DNA of 64,000 bases from Parvibaculum sp963975745 (lineage in GTDB: Bacteria; Pseudomonadota; Alphaproteobacteria; Parvibaculales; Parvibaculaceae), in assembly GCF_963975745.1 (NCBI RefSeq), contig NZ_CAXBIB010000007.1:102130-166129 (forward strand), given 5' to 3'. Positions 1 to 9,129 of this stretch are shown here, one piece after another. The position numbers and the translations under genes were made by a program. A model generated the notes under the pieces. That model did not search any database. It was not told the DNA's origin and saw only the letters and a program-made list of their open reading frames with translations. Positions within the stretch are counted from its first letter, which is position 1. Every line of letters begins with the position of its first letter.

Positions 1-106
1 CTTCATCAGAGAACCATCGTTGGATACTCAGTTCATCGTAGTCGTTTCCGATCAGTTTCTCGCCCCGAAGATATGGACCGATGTCTATGTCACTTAAGCT
101 GTCCAT
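1..106 (-). CDS. Class I SAM-dependent methyltransferase, N-terminal fragment
   Basis: The open frame runs off the left edge, so only about 35 N-terminal residues are visible. They begin MDSLSDIDIGPYLRGEKLIG and continue with a WF(S/E)DE-type stretch. This pattern (a 'fL.GekLyGddf..e.i..WF.dE' opening) is familiar from methyltransferases found in surface-glycan and nucleotide-sugar clusters. The ATG at 106 is preceded by a GGGGAG Shine-Dalgarno with suitable spacing. It lies downstream of, and in the same direction as, the glycosyltransferase, so it probably ends the same polysaccharide operon. The catalytic SAM-binding motif lies outside the window, so the family call rests on the N-terminus only. 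Confidence 0.5.
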   Translation of the reverse strand, partial: MDSLSDIDIGPYLRGEKLIGNDYDELSIQRWFSDE

Positions 107-248
107 CAGAAACTCCCCGCATAAGTCTGCGGTCAAATGTATATTTCCACTTTCTCAAACCCGACAATAATGAACGCATCCCACATCACGCCAACCTGGT
201 CTTTCTGTCTATGAAACGTGAGTCTGGAGCGCACTTTTTAGTTCCCCC

Positions 249-1277
249 TTACGAGACTCCTTCAATAGCGTCGTGGAATCCACGAAGCATGCACTCGAGT
301 GACCGGGCCTCATACTGCCGGTAGGCGCAACGCCCAAGCCGAGAGGACAGGTCCGACTGCCTGCATATTTTCGTGATGGCCTGATCAAGTTCACCGGGAT
401 TGCCGTAAACGATGGCATTTTCTTCATTCCGGACGTTCTCGAACTCCGGCCCATGCCGCTCCTCTCGACAAGTTATGACCGGCACGCCATAGGCGAAACT
501 GTGCAAGGCACCCAGCCCTACGGGGCCCGGCGACACGTAGGCGAAAGCTGTCGAAAACAAGCTAGCTAATGCCTCATGATCCACAACAGCCCCATGAAAG
601 TGCACACGCTTCGACAAGCCGAGCTTTTCCACAAGAGCTTTGAGCTCTGGCTCCATATCCCCGCTACCGACAATGTCCAGAACCACATGTTGCGGGATTC
701 GACTTAAACAGCGAGCAAAGGATGAAATCAGATCATCGATTCGCTTTCTGGGTTGGAGACGACCGACAAAGAGCAAGCTACTTTTCTGTTGCTGGCTATA
801 GTCACGATGGTTCGGAATATGAATCGTATTCCACCCCATGAAAATGCGCTCCGGCCTAACACCCCGCGCGATCATCAAATCGATATCCTCTGATCCATAC
901 ATAAGCAAACCATCGGCTTTCTTCATCAGCCAGTCCCGAACGCGGTTGGCCGTATGATTCTCACTATATCGATGGCCCCATAGAATGTTCCTGCCATCAC
1001 ACCTCGCGACGGAAGAAAGATAGATCGGCCAATGCAAATCGAACATCGCAATGACGGCGTCAGCATGCGCCACAGCGCGACGAACTTGAACCGGGCTCTG
1101 AATAAAGAAAGGGCCAATCTTGCGGCTCGATACAATCGTCTCGGCATAGATATTGTTTTCACCAACACTAGGACGCCCCGTGTGCACCACAGTGACGTCA
1201 TAGTGCCTGGCGAGACCGTCAAACACCGGCTTACGGTATTCCATGACCTCATTCTGCAATATGACGACTCGCTTCAT
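249..1277 (-). CDS. GT4-family glycosyltransferase
   Basis: Predicted cytoplasmic or peripheral-membrane glycosyltransferase (342 aa) that adds a sugar to the lipid-linked repeat unit. It has the two-lobed GT-B layout. The C-terminal half carries SLLFVGRLQPRKRIDDLI followed by a VGSGDMEPEL segment, and the donor-site region near residue 255 reads YVSPGPVGLGALHSFAYGVP, which has the glycine-rich and 'S.A.G.PV' features of GT4 enzymes. The ATG at 1277 forms a TGATG junction with the stop of the flippase gene; a GTG at 1280 is the alternative. Donor and acceptor cannot be deduced. Base composition is low in GC, like its upstream neighbours. Confidence 0.85.
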   Translation of the reverse strand: MKRVVILQNEVMEYRKPVFDGLARHYDVTVVHTGRPSVGENNIYAETIVSSRKIGPFFIQSPVQVRRAVAHADAVIAMFDLHWPIYLSSVARCDGRNILWGHRYSENHTANRVRDWLMKKADGLLMYGSEDIDLMIARGVRPERIFMGWNTIHIPNHRDYSQQQKSSLLFVGRLQPRKRIDDLISSFARCLSRIPQHVVLDIVGSGDMEPELKALVEKLGLSKRVHFHGAVVDHEALASLFSTAFAYVSPGPVGLGALHSFAYGVPVITCREERHGPEFENVRNEENAIVYGNPGELDQAITKICRQSDLSSRLGRCAYRQYEARSLECMLRGFHDAIEGVS

Positions 1278-2548
1278 CACGATCTGTCACGCCCAGAATC
1301 GGATGTGCGAACATATCCGGCTATGGAAACGATCAACTGGATCGCGTAGCCGCCAACAAGCGCAAGGACGGCACCCTTCAGACCGAAGCACAGCGTAAGG
1401 AGTACAGTCAGGGCAGTACACGCAATAGCCCCGGATGCGCTATTGATCAGCAGCTGGCGCGATTTGCCAGCCACAAGAGAAAACCCGCCAAATATATTCG
1501 CAATGTTGAAGAGGGTGACCGCAACCGCAAACCAAATCAGCAGTTCCGCGAGTTCAACATATTCGGGTGACAGCAGAACATGCACAATCAGCTCGTCCAG
1601 AAGATAGAAGAGCACCACCCCCAAGGCGGCAATACCGCCACCGGCACCAAGCCAGGCAAGCCTCACATGTGCGGCTTTCTCGGCTTCCTTGTCTGCAAGT
1701 GCCCCGGCGAGTGCCGGCCGCATGGTCCAGTCGGTCACTCCGTTCACAAGTCCATAGGGACGCTTGACCAGCCCATAACCGATAACGAATAGACCTGCCG
1801 CGCCGAGACCCGCCGTCAGGGCGACAACATAACGGCCCAGCATTTCTGTTGTATTGGAAAGGACAGCCGCCGGGAACAGGGGCTTTGCCAAGTGAAGAAT
1901 CGACTTCCGGATTTCGGGGTGAGCACCGGTACGAATACGTAAGAAAGCCGCCAACGCCTCACGGCGCAGGAAAAAGCCGGAGACGACGGTGAAGACCGCG
2001 GCGCCAGCAACTGTGCCCAACATAGCCATTTCGGCAGTTCCGGCAAAGAAATGCAACATGAACCACAGCCCGGCAAGACGCGCACATGCATCGCCGCCGT
2101 AAACAACAGCTGTGTCCCTCTGCCTTCTTTGTGCGGCGAGCAGAGCCATTTCGAAGGCCCGATAGCCCTCAACGACAACAAGGCTAGCTACCAGCAGCGG
2201 CAACCACGAGCTCAGACCCAGGCAAAACGATATTGGAACGCCGAACACAGTCAGCATGAGAACGGCGAGAAGACACCCCCTCAACACAAGATCGGCTGCA
2301 CTGACCTGAAACGATACATCCCTGTCCTGATACCTGACGCGGTTGACCAATACGACTTGCGTCACAGGCCCGATCGCAATCCCCACAAAAATGGACGATA
2401 TGCCAACCGCCAGGCCCATCAGCCCAACTTCAGCGGGCGCAAGATACGTTGCCCACACTTTGAGCGAGGCCAACATGGCACTAGCTGCCACAACTTGTCC
2501 GGCGACAACCCAAGAGCCATCACCGAAGAGATGGCGGGGCCTCGTCAT
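1277..2548 (-). CDS. Wzx-like oligosaccharide flippase (polysaccharide biosynthesis protein)
   Basis: A 423-aa polytopic inner-membrane protein of the MOP/PST superfamily, expected to flip the lipid-linked repeat unit to the periplasm. Many hydrophobic segments are spread along the protein, starting around residues 12-35. A 'FGDGSWVVAGQ' opening and GLFVIGYGLVKRPYGLVNGV around residue 255 are typical of polysaccharide exporters. The start overlaps the polymerase stop as ATGA, and the end overlaps the glycosyltransferase start, so the three genes are translationally coupled. Family is clear from topology and length; substrate is unknown. Confidence 0.8.
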   Translation of the reverse strand: MTRPRHLFGDGSWVVAGQVVAASAMLASLKVWATYLAPAEVGLMGLAVGISSIFVGIAIGPVTQVVLVNRVRYQDRDVSFQVSAADLVLRGCLLAVLMLTVFGVPISFCLGLSSWLPLLVASLVVVEGYRAFEMALLAAQRRQRDTAVVYGGDACARLAGLWFMLHFFAGTAEMAMLGTVAGAAVFTVVSGFFLRREALAAFLRIRTGAHPEIRKSILHLAKPLFPAAVLSNTTEMLGRYVVALTAGLGAAGLFVIGYGLVKRPYGLVNGVTDWTMRPALAGALADKEAEKAAHVRLAWLGAGGGIAALGVVLFYLLDELIVHVLLSPEYVELAELLIWFAVAVTLFNIANIFGGFSLVAGKSRQLLINSASGAIACTALTVLLTLCFGLKGAVLALVGGYAIQLIVSIAGYVRTSDSGRDRS

Positions 2549-4038
2549 GCGCCCCGGCTGCCTCTTTCTGAGCGTTCAGATCTATATAGCGAAGTCGTAA
2601 TAGATCGAGATGACGCCCTCGAAGCCTCACTTAGAACGCGCCTTGCCTCGAAGGTCCCACTGCGCCTCCACAATGCAGTAACTCGTTTGCCGAACCCCAA
2701 CACAATTGCAAATGGAAGCGCCGCCGCGATCGTCACCACCCATTGAATAAACGCAAGCTCAAGGCCCGACCCTCTCGCAAACGTCAAAACGGCCACGCCG
2801 AAGTAAAGCGCTCCAACTGAATAGAGGAGCCCCCGTCCGCGAGGCCGAAGAATAAAGTTCCTGAATATCCAGTCAAATCCAGAAAGCAAACCCGCAACCA
2901 CTATCGCCCCAGCGAACCGGAAATTCATATAAGCCTCGCCGAGCATCGAAACGCCCCATGACCCGCCTTCTCGCCGGACATCATATGAAAAGAGCGTCGT
3001 ATAATAGTGAACAGCGCTGTCCGGCTTCCAAAGACCAAGCTCACGGGGAAGCCATATATAGAACAGCTTTGCATAGGTCTCTCCCCAGAGCAGAGGAACC
3101 AAACCTTTTGACGACATATCTATAGCGTTGACGACATGAAAATACGTGTACGTTGCTTCAATATTGAGAAGAAAGTAGCCCCAAAAGTCATGCCACTCGA
3201 GATATGCGGCGACTGCGGGTAGAATATTGGAGATTCCACTCACCCCAAAAATCGCCGACGCCCTGACCACTGTCATGATCAGGACTAGGAAACCAAGTAC
3301 AACTGCTCCACTCAAAGCGAGACTAACTCGGGATAGGGTCAACTGCCGTCTCTTCGCCAATATCACTTCAAACACAAGTATCGAATAGAGGAAAAAAATC
3401 GCCTCACGTTTCGAATGTGCCATTGCTAAGGCAAACGGAATAAAAGCTAAAAGATACAGAACTATCCGAGTTGAAGGCTGCTTGACGGCAAGAACCTGAA
3501 GCACATAAACAGCAAAGACGGCGCCAATTATCTGTTCGGCAAAGAATATCTCCCCATCCGCGAACACCAAGAGCGCGAAAAAAAATCCCAGCAGAGAAAG
3601 TAGAATGCCGCCAACGTGTTGTCGACGTTCGAGCCAAAATACCTGAGGTGCCTTGTAGTCCGAAAACAAGAGTATCGCAGCGACCACCCCCCCAAAGAAT
3701 AACATCGAACCAACCGATGCATCCCAGCTCAGCGAGTAGCTTGCCATATATGGCACAACGATCTTGTTACCGTAGAATCCAGCAGCCCCTATCAGGAGGG
3801 ACACATAGAGGTAGTTGACGGCGAATACAGACGGGTAGAGAAACACCATCAGATCACGGCCGGAACAACGCATAACATATGCGTTGAAAATCACGAGAAT
3901 CAGCGAAAACGTTGTCAGGTTTCTTGCGTGAATGTCTTCGACAAGAAGATGACTAATAAGAACTGCCAAGAAAATCAGCGGTACACTGAAAAATTTCCCT
4001 GCTAAAAGGGTCGTCAGATTCAGAGAAGATCTTCGCAT
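2545..4038 (-). CDS. Wzy-like oligosaccharide repeat-unit polymerase
   Basis: A 497-aa integral membrane protein with roughly a dozen hydrophobic stretches and a large extracytoplasmic loop (about residues 295-360, containing YTYFHVVNAIDMSSKGLVPL and YYTTLFSYDVRREGGSWGVS). This is the architecture of Wzy/O-antigen polymerases, which join repeat units in the periplasm. Sequence conservation in this family is poor, so the call rests on topology and on its place directly before wzx with an ATGA overlap. The last ~40 residues are a basic, arginine-rich cytoplasmic tail. Codon use is AT-rich relative to the rest of the window, consistent with transfer. Confidence 0.7.
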   Translation of the reverse strand: MRRSSLNLTTLLAGKFFSVPLIFLAVLISHLLVEDIHARNLTTFSLILVIFNAYVMRCSGRDLMVFLYPSVFAVNYLYVSLLIGAAGFYGNKIVVPYMASYSLSWDASVGSMLFFGGVVAAILLFSDYKAPQVFWLERRQHVGGILLSLLGFFFALLVFADGEIFFAEQIIGAVFAVYVLQVLAVKQPSTRIVLYLLAFIPFALAMAHSKREAIFFLYSILVFEVILAKRRQLTLSRVSLALSGAVVLGFLVLIMTVVRASAIFGVSGISNILPAVAAYLEWHDFWGYFLLNIEATYTYFHVVNAIDMSSKGLVPLLWGETYAKLFYIWLPRELGLWKPDSAVHYYTTLFSYDVRREGGSWGVSMLGEAYMNFRFAGAIVVAGLLSGFDWIFRNFILRPRGRGLLYSVGALYFGVAVLTFARGSGLELAFIQWVVTIAAALPFAIVLGFGKRVTALWRRSGTFEARRVLSEASRASSRSITTSLYRSERSERGSRGA

Positions 4039-4077
4039 AGAGACTAAATGCCCGTGATTTTCGTTTTGTCGCGTGAG

Positions 4078-5157
4078 CTAAGCGAGCTTTTGAGGGCGGC
4101 GAACCAGCAGCCGACGGCATAGCCGCCGCACCGTCATCGTAGGTCGCTCGAAGGCGAGATAGAATACATATGAAAAGATAAGACAAACTAGCATCATGCC
4201 GCATAAGGCAAGAAGCTCCATTGATGTAACCTGGTCTGATTTCCCTAACATTGGTACTGCAAAAACAAAAAGAGGGTAATGAACGAGATACAAAGTATAG
4301 GAAAAGTCAGCGAGTATCGTTCCCTGCTTATAGAAAAATACTTTCAAGCCGGAGCGCGGGGTAGACATGAGAACCAACTGAGAGATGAGCAGCGCAATGC
4401 CCGCGGAAAGTATTAAGGTCGAAAAACCTTTTGACGGCAAGAAAGTCCAAGTGATTTGCATTGCACCTTCAGAACCAAGTTGAAGGCACACAATGCCGGT
4501 CGATGCCAAAGTCACTGCGGCGAGCAAAGCAAAAACAGATCTGCCTGTCGGCTTCCATATATAGACAGCAACGCCGAGCAGCCATGAAAACAGGAGATAT
4601 GGTTCAAGAACGGAGAATACGATAAATGAGCAAACCACCAAGAAGAACGGCACGAAACCAGCCCGAGAAACTATGGTAGCCACTCCACCGCACAGCAAGT
4701 AGAACCAAATTTCATAAGATAGGGACCAAAGCGGTCCATTACTGTCCATTACTGGGACCAGCAATCCCTGCAGGGCAAAGAGATTCCCGAGCACAATGGA
4801 AATTCCGTCTGGCACGCCAACCAACGCCTGAACAAGCCAAGTAAAAATTATGGCAGGGATCAGCGGGAGGAAAATTCGCGTAATTCTATCCAGCGCGTAG
4901 TCCGAACCTCGAAATTGCCCAGCGCGCGACCGCTCAAATGCTCGGCCGCCCACCAAGTATCCACTCAAGACGAAAAAAACCACAACCGCTTCATACCCTA
5001 ACCGGGTCGCAGCAAAGAAAATGCCAACCAAGAAACTCTGGCTGTCCGCCTGCAAAGATGAGTACTCAACAAACAGAAGGCCGCGAGCATGTGCGAGTGT
5101 GACGCAAAACGCCGCCAAAAATCGAAGCCAATCAAGCCACGGCAGGTTGTCCTTCAT
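4078..5157 (-). CDS. Acyltransferase 3 family protein (OafA-like)
   Basis: A 359-aa membrane O-acyltransferase, probably adding acetyl or another acyl group to the surface glycan. The N-terminus LPWLDWLRFLAAFCVTLAHA is the hallmark of the family, with the conserved R and H; VVVFFVLSGYLVGGRAF follows near residue 60. About ten membrane segments are visible. The frame is open further upstream to 5340, but that extension would overlap the dehydrogenase gene and has no recognisable sequence, so I place the start at the ATG at 5157. It lies 79 bp downstream of the dehydrogenase and shares the low-GC character of the left edge. Confidence 0.85.
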   Translation of the reverse strand: MKDNLPWLDWLRFLAAFCVTLAHARGLLFVEYSSLQADSQSFLVGIFFAATRLGYEAVVVFFVLSGYLVGGRAFERSRAGQFRGSDYALDRITRIFLPLIPAIIFTWLVQALVGVPDGISIVLGNLFALQGLLVPVMDSNGPLWSLSYEIWFYLLCGGVATIVSRAGFVPFFLVVCSFIVFSVLEPYLLFSWLLGVAVYIWKPTGRSVFALLAAVTLASTGIVCLQLGSEGAMQITWTFLPSKGFSTLILSAGIALLISQLVLMSTPRSGLKVFFYKQGTILADFSYTLYLVHYPLFVFAVPMLGKSDQVTSMELLALCGMMLVCLIFSYVFYLAFERPTMTVRRLCRRLLVRRPQKLA

Positions 5158-5236
5158 CGCAACACACCAAGTGCTTTCAATTTCAATACTGCATTCGCGC
5201 GAGCAATGTTTCCTATAAGCTCGGAGTACCGCACAC

Positions 5237-6565
5237 TCACGCCTGCACGACCTTCCCGCCCGCCACGCCCGCCTTACGGCAGGCATTGCGCGTGTCGACG
5301 ATGAGCAGCGCATGCGCGACAAGCGCGGCATAGTCGACATTGTCGTGATCGGTCACGATCAGCACCGCGTCGTAATCGGCCGCGAGATCGGCGCGCCAGG
5401 CCACGCTTTTCCAGCCGGCGAGTTCCGCATGCTCCCGCGTCTGCGGGATGACCGGCACGAAGGGATCGAAATAGGCGACCCGCGCCCCGCGGCGCTCGAG
5501 AAGCTCGATGATCTTCAGCGCCGGGCTCTCGCGCATGTCGTCGACATTCTTCTTGTAGGCGATGCCGGCGATCAGCACTTTCGCGCCGTTGAGGCCCTTG
5601 CCGCCATGCGCGTCCAGCGCCTGCGCCAGCCGCTCGACCACGCGCTGCGGCATGGCGGAGTTGATCTCGCCGGCCAGCTCGATGAAGCGGGTCGAGATGT
5701 CGTATTCGCGGGCCTTCCAGGTGAGATAGAAGGGGTCGATCGGAATGCAGTGCCCGCCCAGGCCCGGCCCCGGATAGAAGGGCATGTAGCCGAAGGGTTT
5801 GGTGCTGGCGGCCGCGATCACCTCCCAGATGTCGATATCCATCGCCTCGCAGACGATTTTCATCTCGTTTGCGAGCGCGATGTTGACGCTGCGGAAGATG
5901 TTTTCCTTGAGCTTGACCATCTCGGCCGTGCGCGTGCTCGAGACCACGACCACCTTGTCGATGAAGATCGAATAGAACACCTCGGCGATGCGCCGCTCGG
6001 CCTCGGTGTCGGCGCCGACGACCTTGGGGATCGTCGAGGTGGTGAAGGCGCCGTTGCCGGGGTCTTCGCGCTCGGGCGAAAAGGCGAGGAAAAAGTCTTC
6101 ATGCGCGGCGAGGCCCGGACGCTCGAGAATGGGGCGGAGCACCTCTTCGGTCGTGCCGGGATAGGTGGTCGATTCCAGGATCACCATCTGCCCCGGCCGC
6201 AGCGATCTGGCGATGTCCTCGCCGGTGCGCACCAGATAGGACAGATCGGGCTCGCGGTGGCGCGTCAACGGCGTGGGCACGCAGATGACGATCACGTCCA
6301 TCTCGCCCATGCGCGAAAAATCGGCGGTCGCCTCGAACCGTCCGGTCGCCACCGTCTGCGCGACCAGCGCATCGTCGATATGTTCGAAATAGCTGCGGCC
6401 GGCGGCCAGTGCCGCACATTTGTCCGGGTCGATATCGAAACCGGTTGTGGAGAGGCCCTTGCCCGCGGCAGCCATGCAGAAGGGCAGCCCGACATATCCG
6501 AGTCCGACAACGCCCACCCGGGCGCTGCGGTCGGTGAGCTTCCGGATCAGCTCGCCACTCGTCAT
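5237..6565 (-). CDS. Nucleotide-sugar dehydrogenase (UDP-GlcNAc/UDP-glucose 6-dehydrogenase family, WbpA-like)
   Basis: Oxidises the C6 alcohol of a UDP-hexose to the uronic acid with two NAD+, providing an acidic sugar for the polysaccharide. Three domains are visible: an N-terminal Rossmann domain with VGVVGLGYVGLPFCMAAA, a central domain with the catalytic motif GPGLGGHCIPIDPFYLTWKA (the Cys is the nucleophile), and a C-terminal UDP-binding domain with GIAYKKNVDDMRESPALKII. That last motif is closer to UDP-N-acetylhexosamine dehydrogenases than to UDP-glucose enzymes. An in-frame ATG at 6577 exists, but the ATG at 6565 has GGAG seven bases upstream, so I prefer it (442 aa). GC content matches the genome core, unlike the genes that follow it. 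Confidence 0.9.
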   Translation of the reverse strand: MTSGELIRKLTDRSARVGVVGLGYVGLPFCMAAAGKGLSTTGFDIDPDKCAALAAGRSYFEHIDDALVAQTVATGRFEATADFSRMGEMDVIVICVPTPLTRHREPDLSYLVRTGEDIARSLRPGQMVILESTTYPGTTEEVLRPILERPGLAAHEDFFLAFSPEREDPGNGAFTTSTIPKVVGADTEAERRIAEVFYSIFIDKVVVVSSTRTAEMVKLKENIFRSVNIALANEMKIVCEAMDIDIWEVIAAASTKPFGYMPFYPGPGLGGHCIPIDPFYLTWKAREYDISTRFIELAGEINSAMPQRVVERLAQALDAHGGKGLNGAKVLIAGIAYKKNVDDMRESPALKIIELLERRGARVAYFDPFVPVIPQTREHAELAGWKSVAWRADLAADYDAVLIVTDHDNVDYAALVAHALLIVDTRNACRKAGVAGGKVVQA

Positions 6566-6578
6566 CAATATCTCCATT

Positions 6579-6586
6579 GCTACCGC
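6579..6586 (-). promoter_or_regulatory. ops-like element (GCGGTAGC) ahead of the dehydrogenase gene
   Basis: On the minus strand the leader of the dehydrogenase gene reads GTGCGGTAGCAATGGAG. The octamer GCGGTAGC equals the core of the enterobacterial ops element (GGCGGTAG..T) that recruits RfaH. It lies in the 87-bp gap between the RfaH/NusG-like gene and the first large polysaccharide gene downstream. An 8-base match can occur by chance. Confidence 0.35.
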
Positions 6587-6652
6587 ACCCGAGGGTGAAA
6601 GCCCCCGGGCAAAATCATTGTCACCGCAACGGCGCGGCGGTTCCGTCGTGCC

Positions 6653-7306
6653 TCAGGCCGCCGGCCACAAGGCGCTGCGGTCCATCAGAACCGGGCTTTC
6701 GCCGTTCAGGAGACGCAGCAACACGCAGACGCGGCCCTTGCCATCGAGCCGCTCGATCGTTCCGACCAGCTGCGCGAAGGGGCCCGACAGGATCTCGACG
6801 CGCTGGCCCGGCCGCAGCTCGGCCGCCATCAGACCCGAATTGTCTGTCATTTCGATGAAATGCTCGACCAGCCCCGGCGGCACCGGGGTCGGCCGCTCGC
6901 CGGCCATCACCAGCGAGCGGACGCCGAAAGTGCCGTTGACCGAGCGCCAGGGGCAATCGGCAATATCGAAGGCGACAAACAGATAGCCCGGAAAGAGCGG
7001 CACATGGCGCTCGATCTGGCGCCGCGCATGGCGCACGGTCTTGCGGCAACGCGGCGTGAAACTCTCGAAGCCCTGTCGCGCGAGATGCCGCTCGGCCGCG
7101 TCCTCGCAGCCCGGCTTGACGGCCGCGACATACCAGCGCCGGCCGGCGCCTTGCGCGCCCGGCCCGGTGCCACGATCAAGGGCACGAAGCGCCGCGCGCT
7201 GCCCGGCCGCGCCGCTCGAACGGAGCGCCGCCTCCGCCGCCAACGGCGCGGGAGCGTTAACGCAAGTTGTTGATACGAAACTCAATTCCAGCCCCCCCGG
7301 CCGCAT
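6653..7306 (-). CDS. NusG/RfaH-like transcription antiterminator
   Basis: A 217-aa NusG paralogue of the kind that precedes long surface-polysaccharide operons and helps RNA polymerase read through them. The NGN domain begins at about residue 57 (RRWYVAAVKPGCEDAAERHL) and includes HVPLFPGYLFVAFD. A short C-terminal KOW-like region follows (LRPGQRVEILSGPFAQLVG). The first ~55 residues are an Ala/Gly/Arg-rich extension absent from RfaH, so the true start may lie further downstream; no better-spaced start is obvious. The gene sits directly upstream of the dehydrogenase on the same strand and diverges from the ligase gene. Confidence 0.8.
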   Translation of the reverse strand: MRPGGLELSFVSTTCVNAPAPLAAEAALRSSGAAGQRAALRALDRGTGPGAQGAGRRWYVAAVKPGCEDAAERHLARQGFESFTPRCRKTVRHARRQIERHVPLFPGYLFVAFDIADCPWRSVNGTFGVRSLVMAGERPTPVPPGLVEHFIEMTDNSGLMAAELRPGQRVEILSGPFAQLVGTIERLDGKGRVCVLLRLLNGESPVLMDRSALWPAA

Positions 7307-7668
7307 CGGCCATCCCGTGCAAAACTACGTGGCGCCGCAGCATACCGCAACGACAGAAGCACAATCCGCGCACCGATCGGCCGGGTTTTACACCTCATGA
7401 TTAACGTAGACGCCCTTTGGACGCGCCAATACTGGCGGAATGTCACAGGCCAGCATTCGGGGTCACGCCCGGCTTGCGGTTTTGCTTGCACGCACCGCGC
7501 CGCATTCCGTCCCGCAGGCATGCCTGTTATGCAGCCAGCGACGGGACAAAGTGATAAGCCCGGCATGTCGAGGCTGACGGCCTGTGCTTCCTCCTCTAGC
7601 CTGAGACCATCGGCCGCCTCCGTTTCAAGCTTCGCGCCCGCGCGAATTCACTCACCGGTTTCCGCCTT
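7307..7668. other. Divergent intergenic region of the polysaccharide locus
   Basis: This stretch separates the antiterminator (minus) from the ligase-like gene (plus) and must hold both promoters. I see a perfect 12-bp palindrome, CAGGCATGCCTG, at 7515-7526, and a lone TTAAC half-site near 7397. No convincing paired -35/-10 boxes, terminator or conserved RNA structure was recognised. Confidence 0.5.
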
Positions 7669-9129
7669 ATGCCCGCCTCACCCATTCGCACCGCGTCCAG
7701 CGCCGCCGAAACCTGGCTTTTCCGGGGCCTCGTCGCCCTCATCGCCCTGGCGCCGCTGCCGCTCGGCAGCAACCGCCCCCTGCCCGCCGCGCTTCTTTCG
7801 CTGTTTGCCGGCCTGCTGCTCATCGGCTGGGCGCTTCTGGCGATGTTTCGTCCGTCCGCCTCGGGGGGTGTCATTCGCCGGCTTCGCGGGCCCTTCCTGC
7901 TTTTCGCCGCCGTCACCCTCTGGATCGCCGCACAATCGGCGCCGCTGCCCTTCGCCTCATGGGGCGACCCGCTCTGGGCCGAGGCATCGGCCGCACTTGC
8001 GCAGGATATCACCCCCCGCATCAGCATCGACCCTTCCGCCACGCGGGCCGCCCTCTCGAACCTCCTCGCATATGGCGCGGTCTTCTGGCTCGCCCTGCAG
8101 CTCGGCCGCGCGCCGGAACGCGCGGCTCAGGCGCGGCGCGCCATCATCGCGATCGGCAGTTTCTATGCGGTCTATGGCCTCTTTGCCTATTTCGGTGGCG
8201 CGCATTGGGTCTTCGGGCAACTCCTGGCCACCCATCCCGATGCGCTGATCTCGACCTTCGTCAACCGCAACTCCTTCGCCACCTTTGCCGGCCTGGCGCT
8301 TCTCGCCGCCGTTTCGGTCTTCCTTGAGCGCATCCGGCATATTCTGGCGCTGGCGCGCCCGGCCCGCCAGAAGGCGGCGCTGGTGATCGAGACCATGGTC
8401 TTCCAGTCGGGCTGGATGACGGCCGCCATGCTGACCATCGCGCTGGCGCTCTTCCTCACCGCCTCGCGCGGTGGCATTGTGGCAACACTGGTCGCGCTTG
8501 CCGGCCTTACCATGCTGCAATTGCGGTCCAGCGCGGGCGCCGCAAACCGGCGCGGTCCCATCGCCTTGCTGATCCTGATCGTGGTCGGCATCGCGCTGGT
8601 GATCGGCGGCGGCAATTTCATCGACCGCATCGAGAGGCAGGGCCTTTCACTCGACAATGATCTCAGATCGACGATCTTCGCGACCACCATCGAGGCAATC
8701 GGGACCACGCCCTGGACCGGGACCGGCGCCGGCACCTATGAACAGGCGATCGAGGCCTATCGGCTCAACGATCCGGATATCTTCAAGCTCTGGGAAAAGG
8801 CGCATAACAGCTATCTCGAAAACGCCCTCGAGCTCGGCCTGCCGGCAGCGCTGGCGCTCAATCTCGCCATCCTCTGGCTGGCCGCCATCTGTTTCAGGGG
8901 CGTGCGCGAGCGGCGGCGCGACCGCGCTTACCCGGCCCTCGGCGTTGCCGCGACGCTGCTGGTCGGTCTTCACGCGCTGGTCGATTTCAGCCTGCAGATC
9001 CCGGCGGTGGCCGTCCTCTACGCCTTTATGATGGGGCTTGCCATCGCCCAGTCGGCGCCCTCGCGCAAGCGAAGGGCGGCGACGGCCGAACAAGGCGCGG
9101 GGGAAGCGTCAGGTGCCGAGCGCGGCTGA
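7669..9129 (+). CDS. O-antigen ligase/polymerase (Wzy_C) family membrane protein
   Basis: A 486-aa polytopic membrane protein. Around ten hydrophobic segments are visible, and the Wzy_C-type region appears at about residues 240-370, with LFLTASRGGIVATLVALAGL and a later TGTGAGTYEQ...KAHNSYLENALELGLPAAL. The 'SRGG' and 'AHN.yle...E.G' elements are typical of O-antigen ligases and exopolysaccharide polymerases. In exopolysaccharide loci such proteins act as polymerases as often as ligases, so the exact step is open. It is transcribed toward the convergent minus-strand gene at 9109, and the two coding ends overlap by about 20 bp. Confidence 0.85.
   Translation: MPASPIRTASSAAETWLFRGLVALIALAPLPLGSNRPLPAALLSLFAGLLLIGWALLAMFRPSASGGVIRRLRGPFLLFAAVTLWIAAQSAPLPFASWGDPLWAEASAALAQDITPRISIDPSATRAALSNLLAYGAVFWLALQLGRAPERAAQARRAIIAIGSFYAVYGLFAYFGGAHWVFGQLLATHPDALISTFVNRNSFATFAGLALLAAVSVFLERIRHILALARPARQKAALVIETMVFQSGWMTAAMLTIALALFLTASRGGIVATLVALAGLTMLQLRSSAGAANRRGPIALLILIVVGIALVIGGGNFIDRIERQGLSLDNDLRSTIFATTIEAIGTTPWTGTGAGTYEQAIEAYRLNDPDIFKLWEKAHNSYLENALELGLPAALALNLAILWLAAICFRGVRERRRDRAYPALGVAATLLVGLHALVDFSLQIPAVAVLYAFMMGLAIAQSAPSRKRRAATAEQGAGEASGAERG

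Noticed and set aside
7254..7263. GCGTTAACGC palindrome as CtrA site
   Set aside because: It holds GTTAAC but no second TTAA at 7-bp spacing, and lies inside the antiterminator frame.
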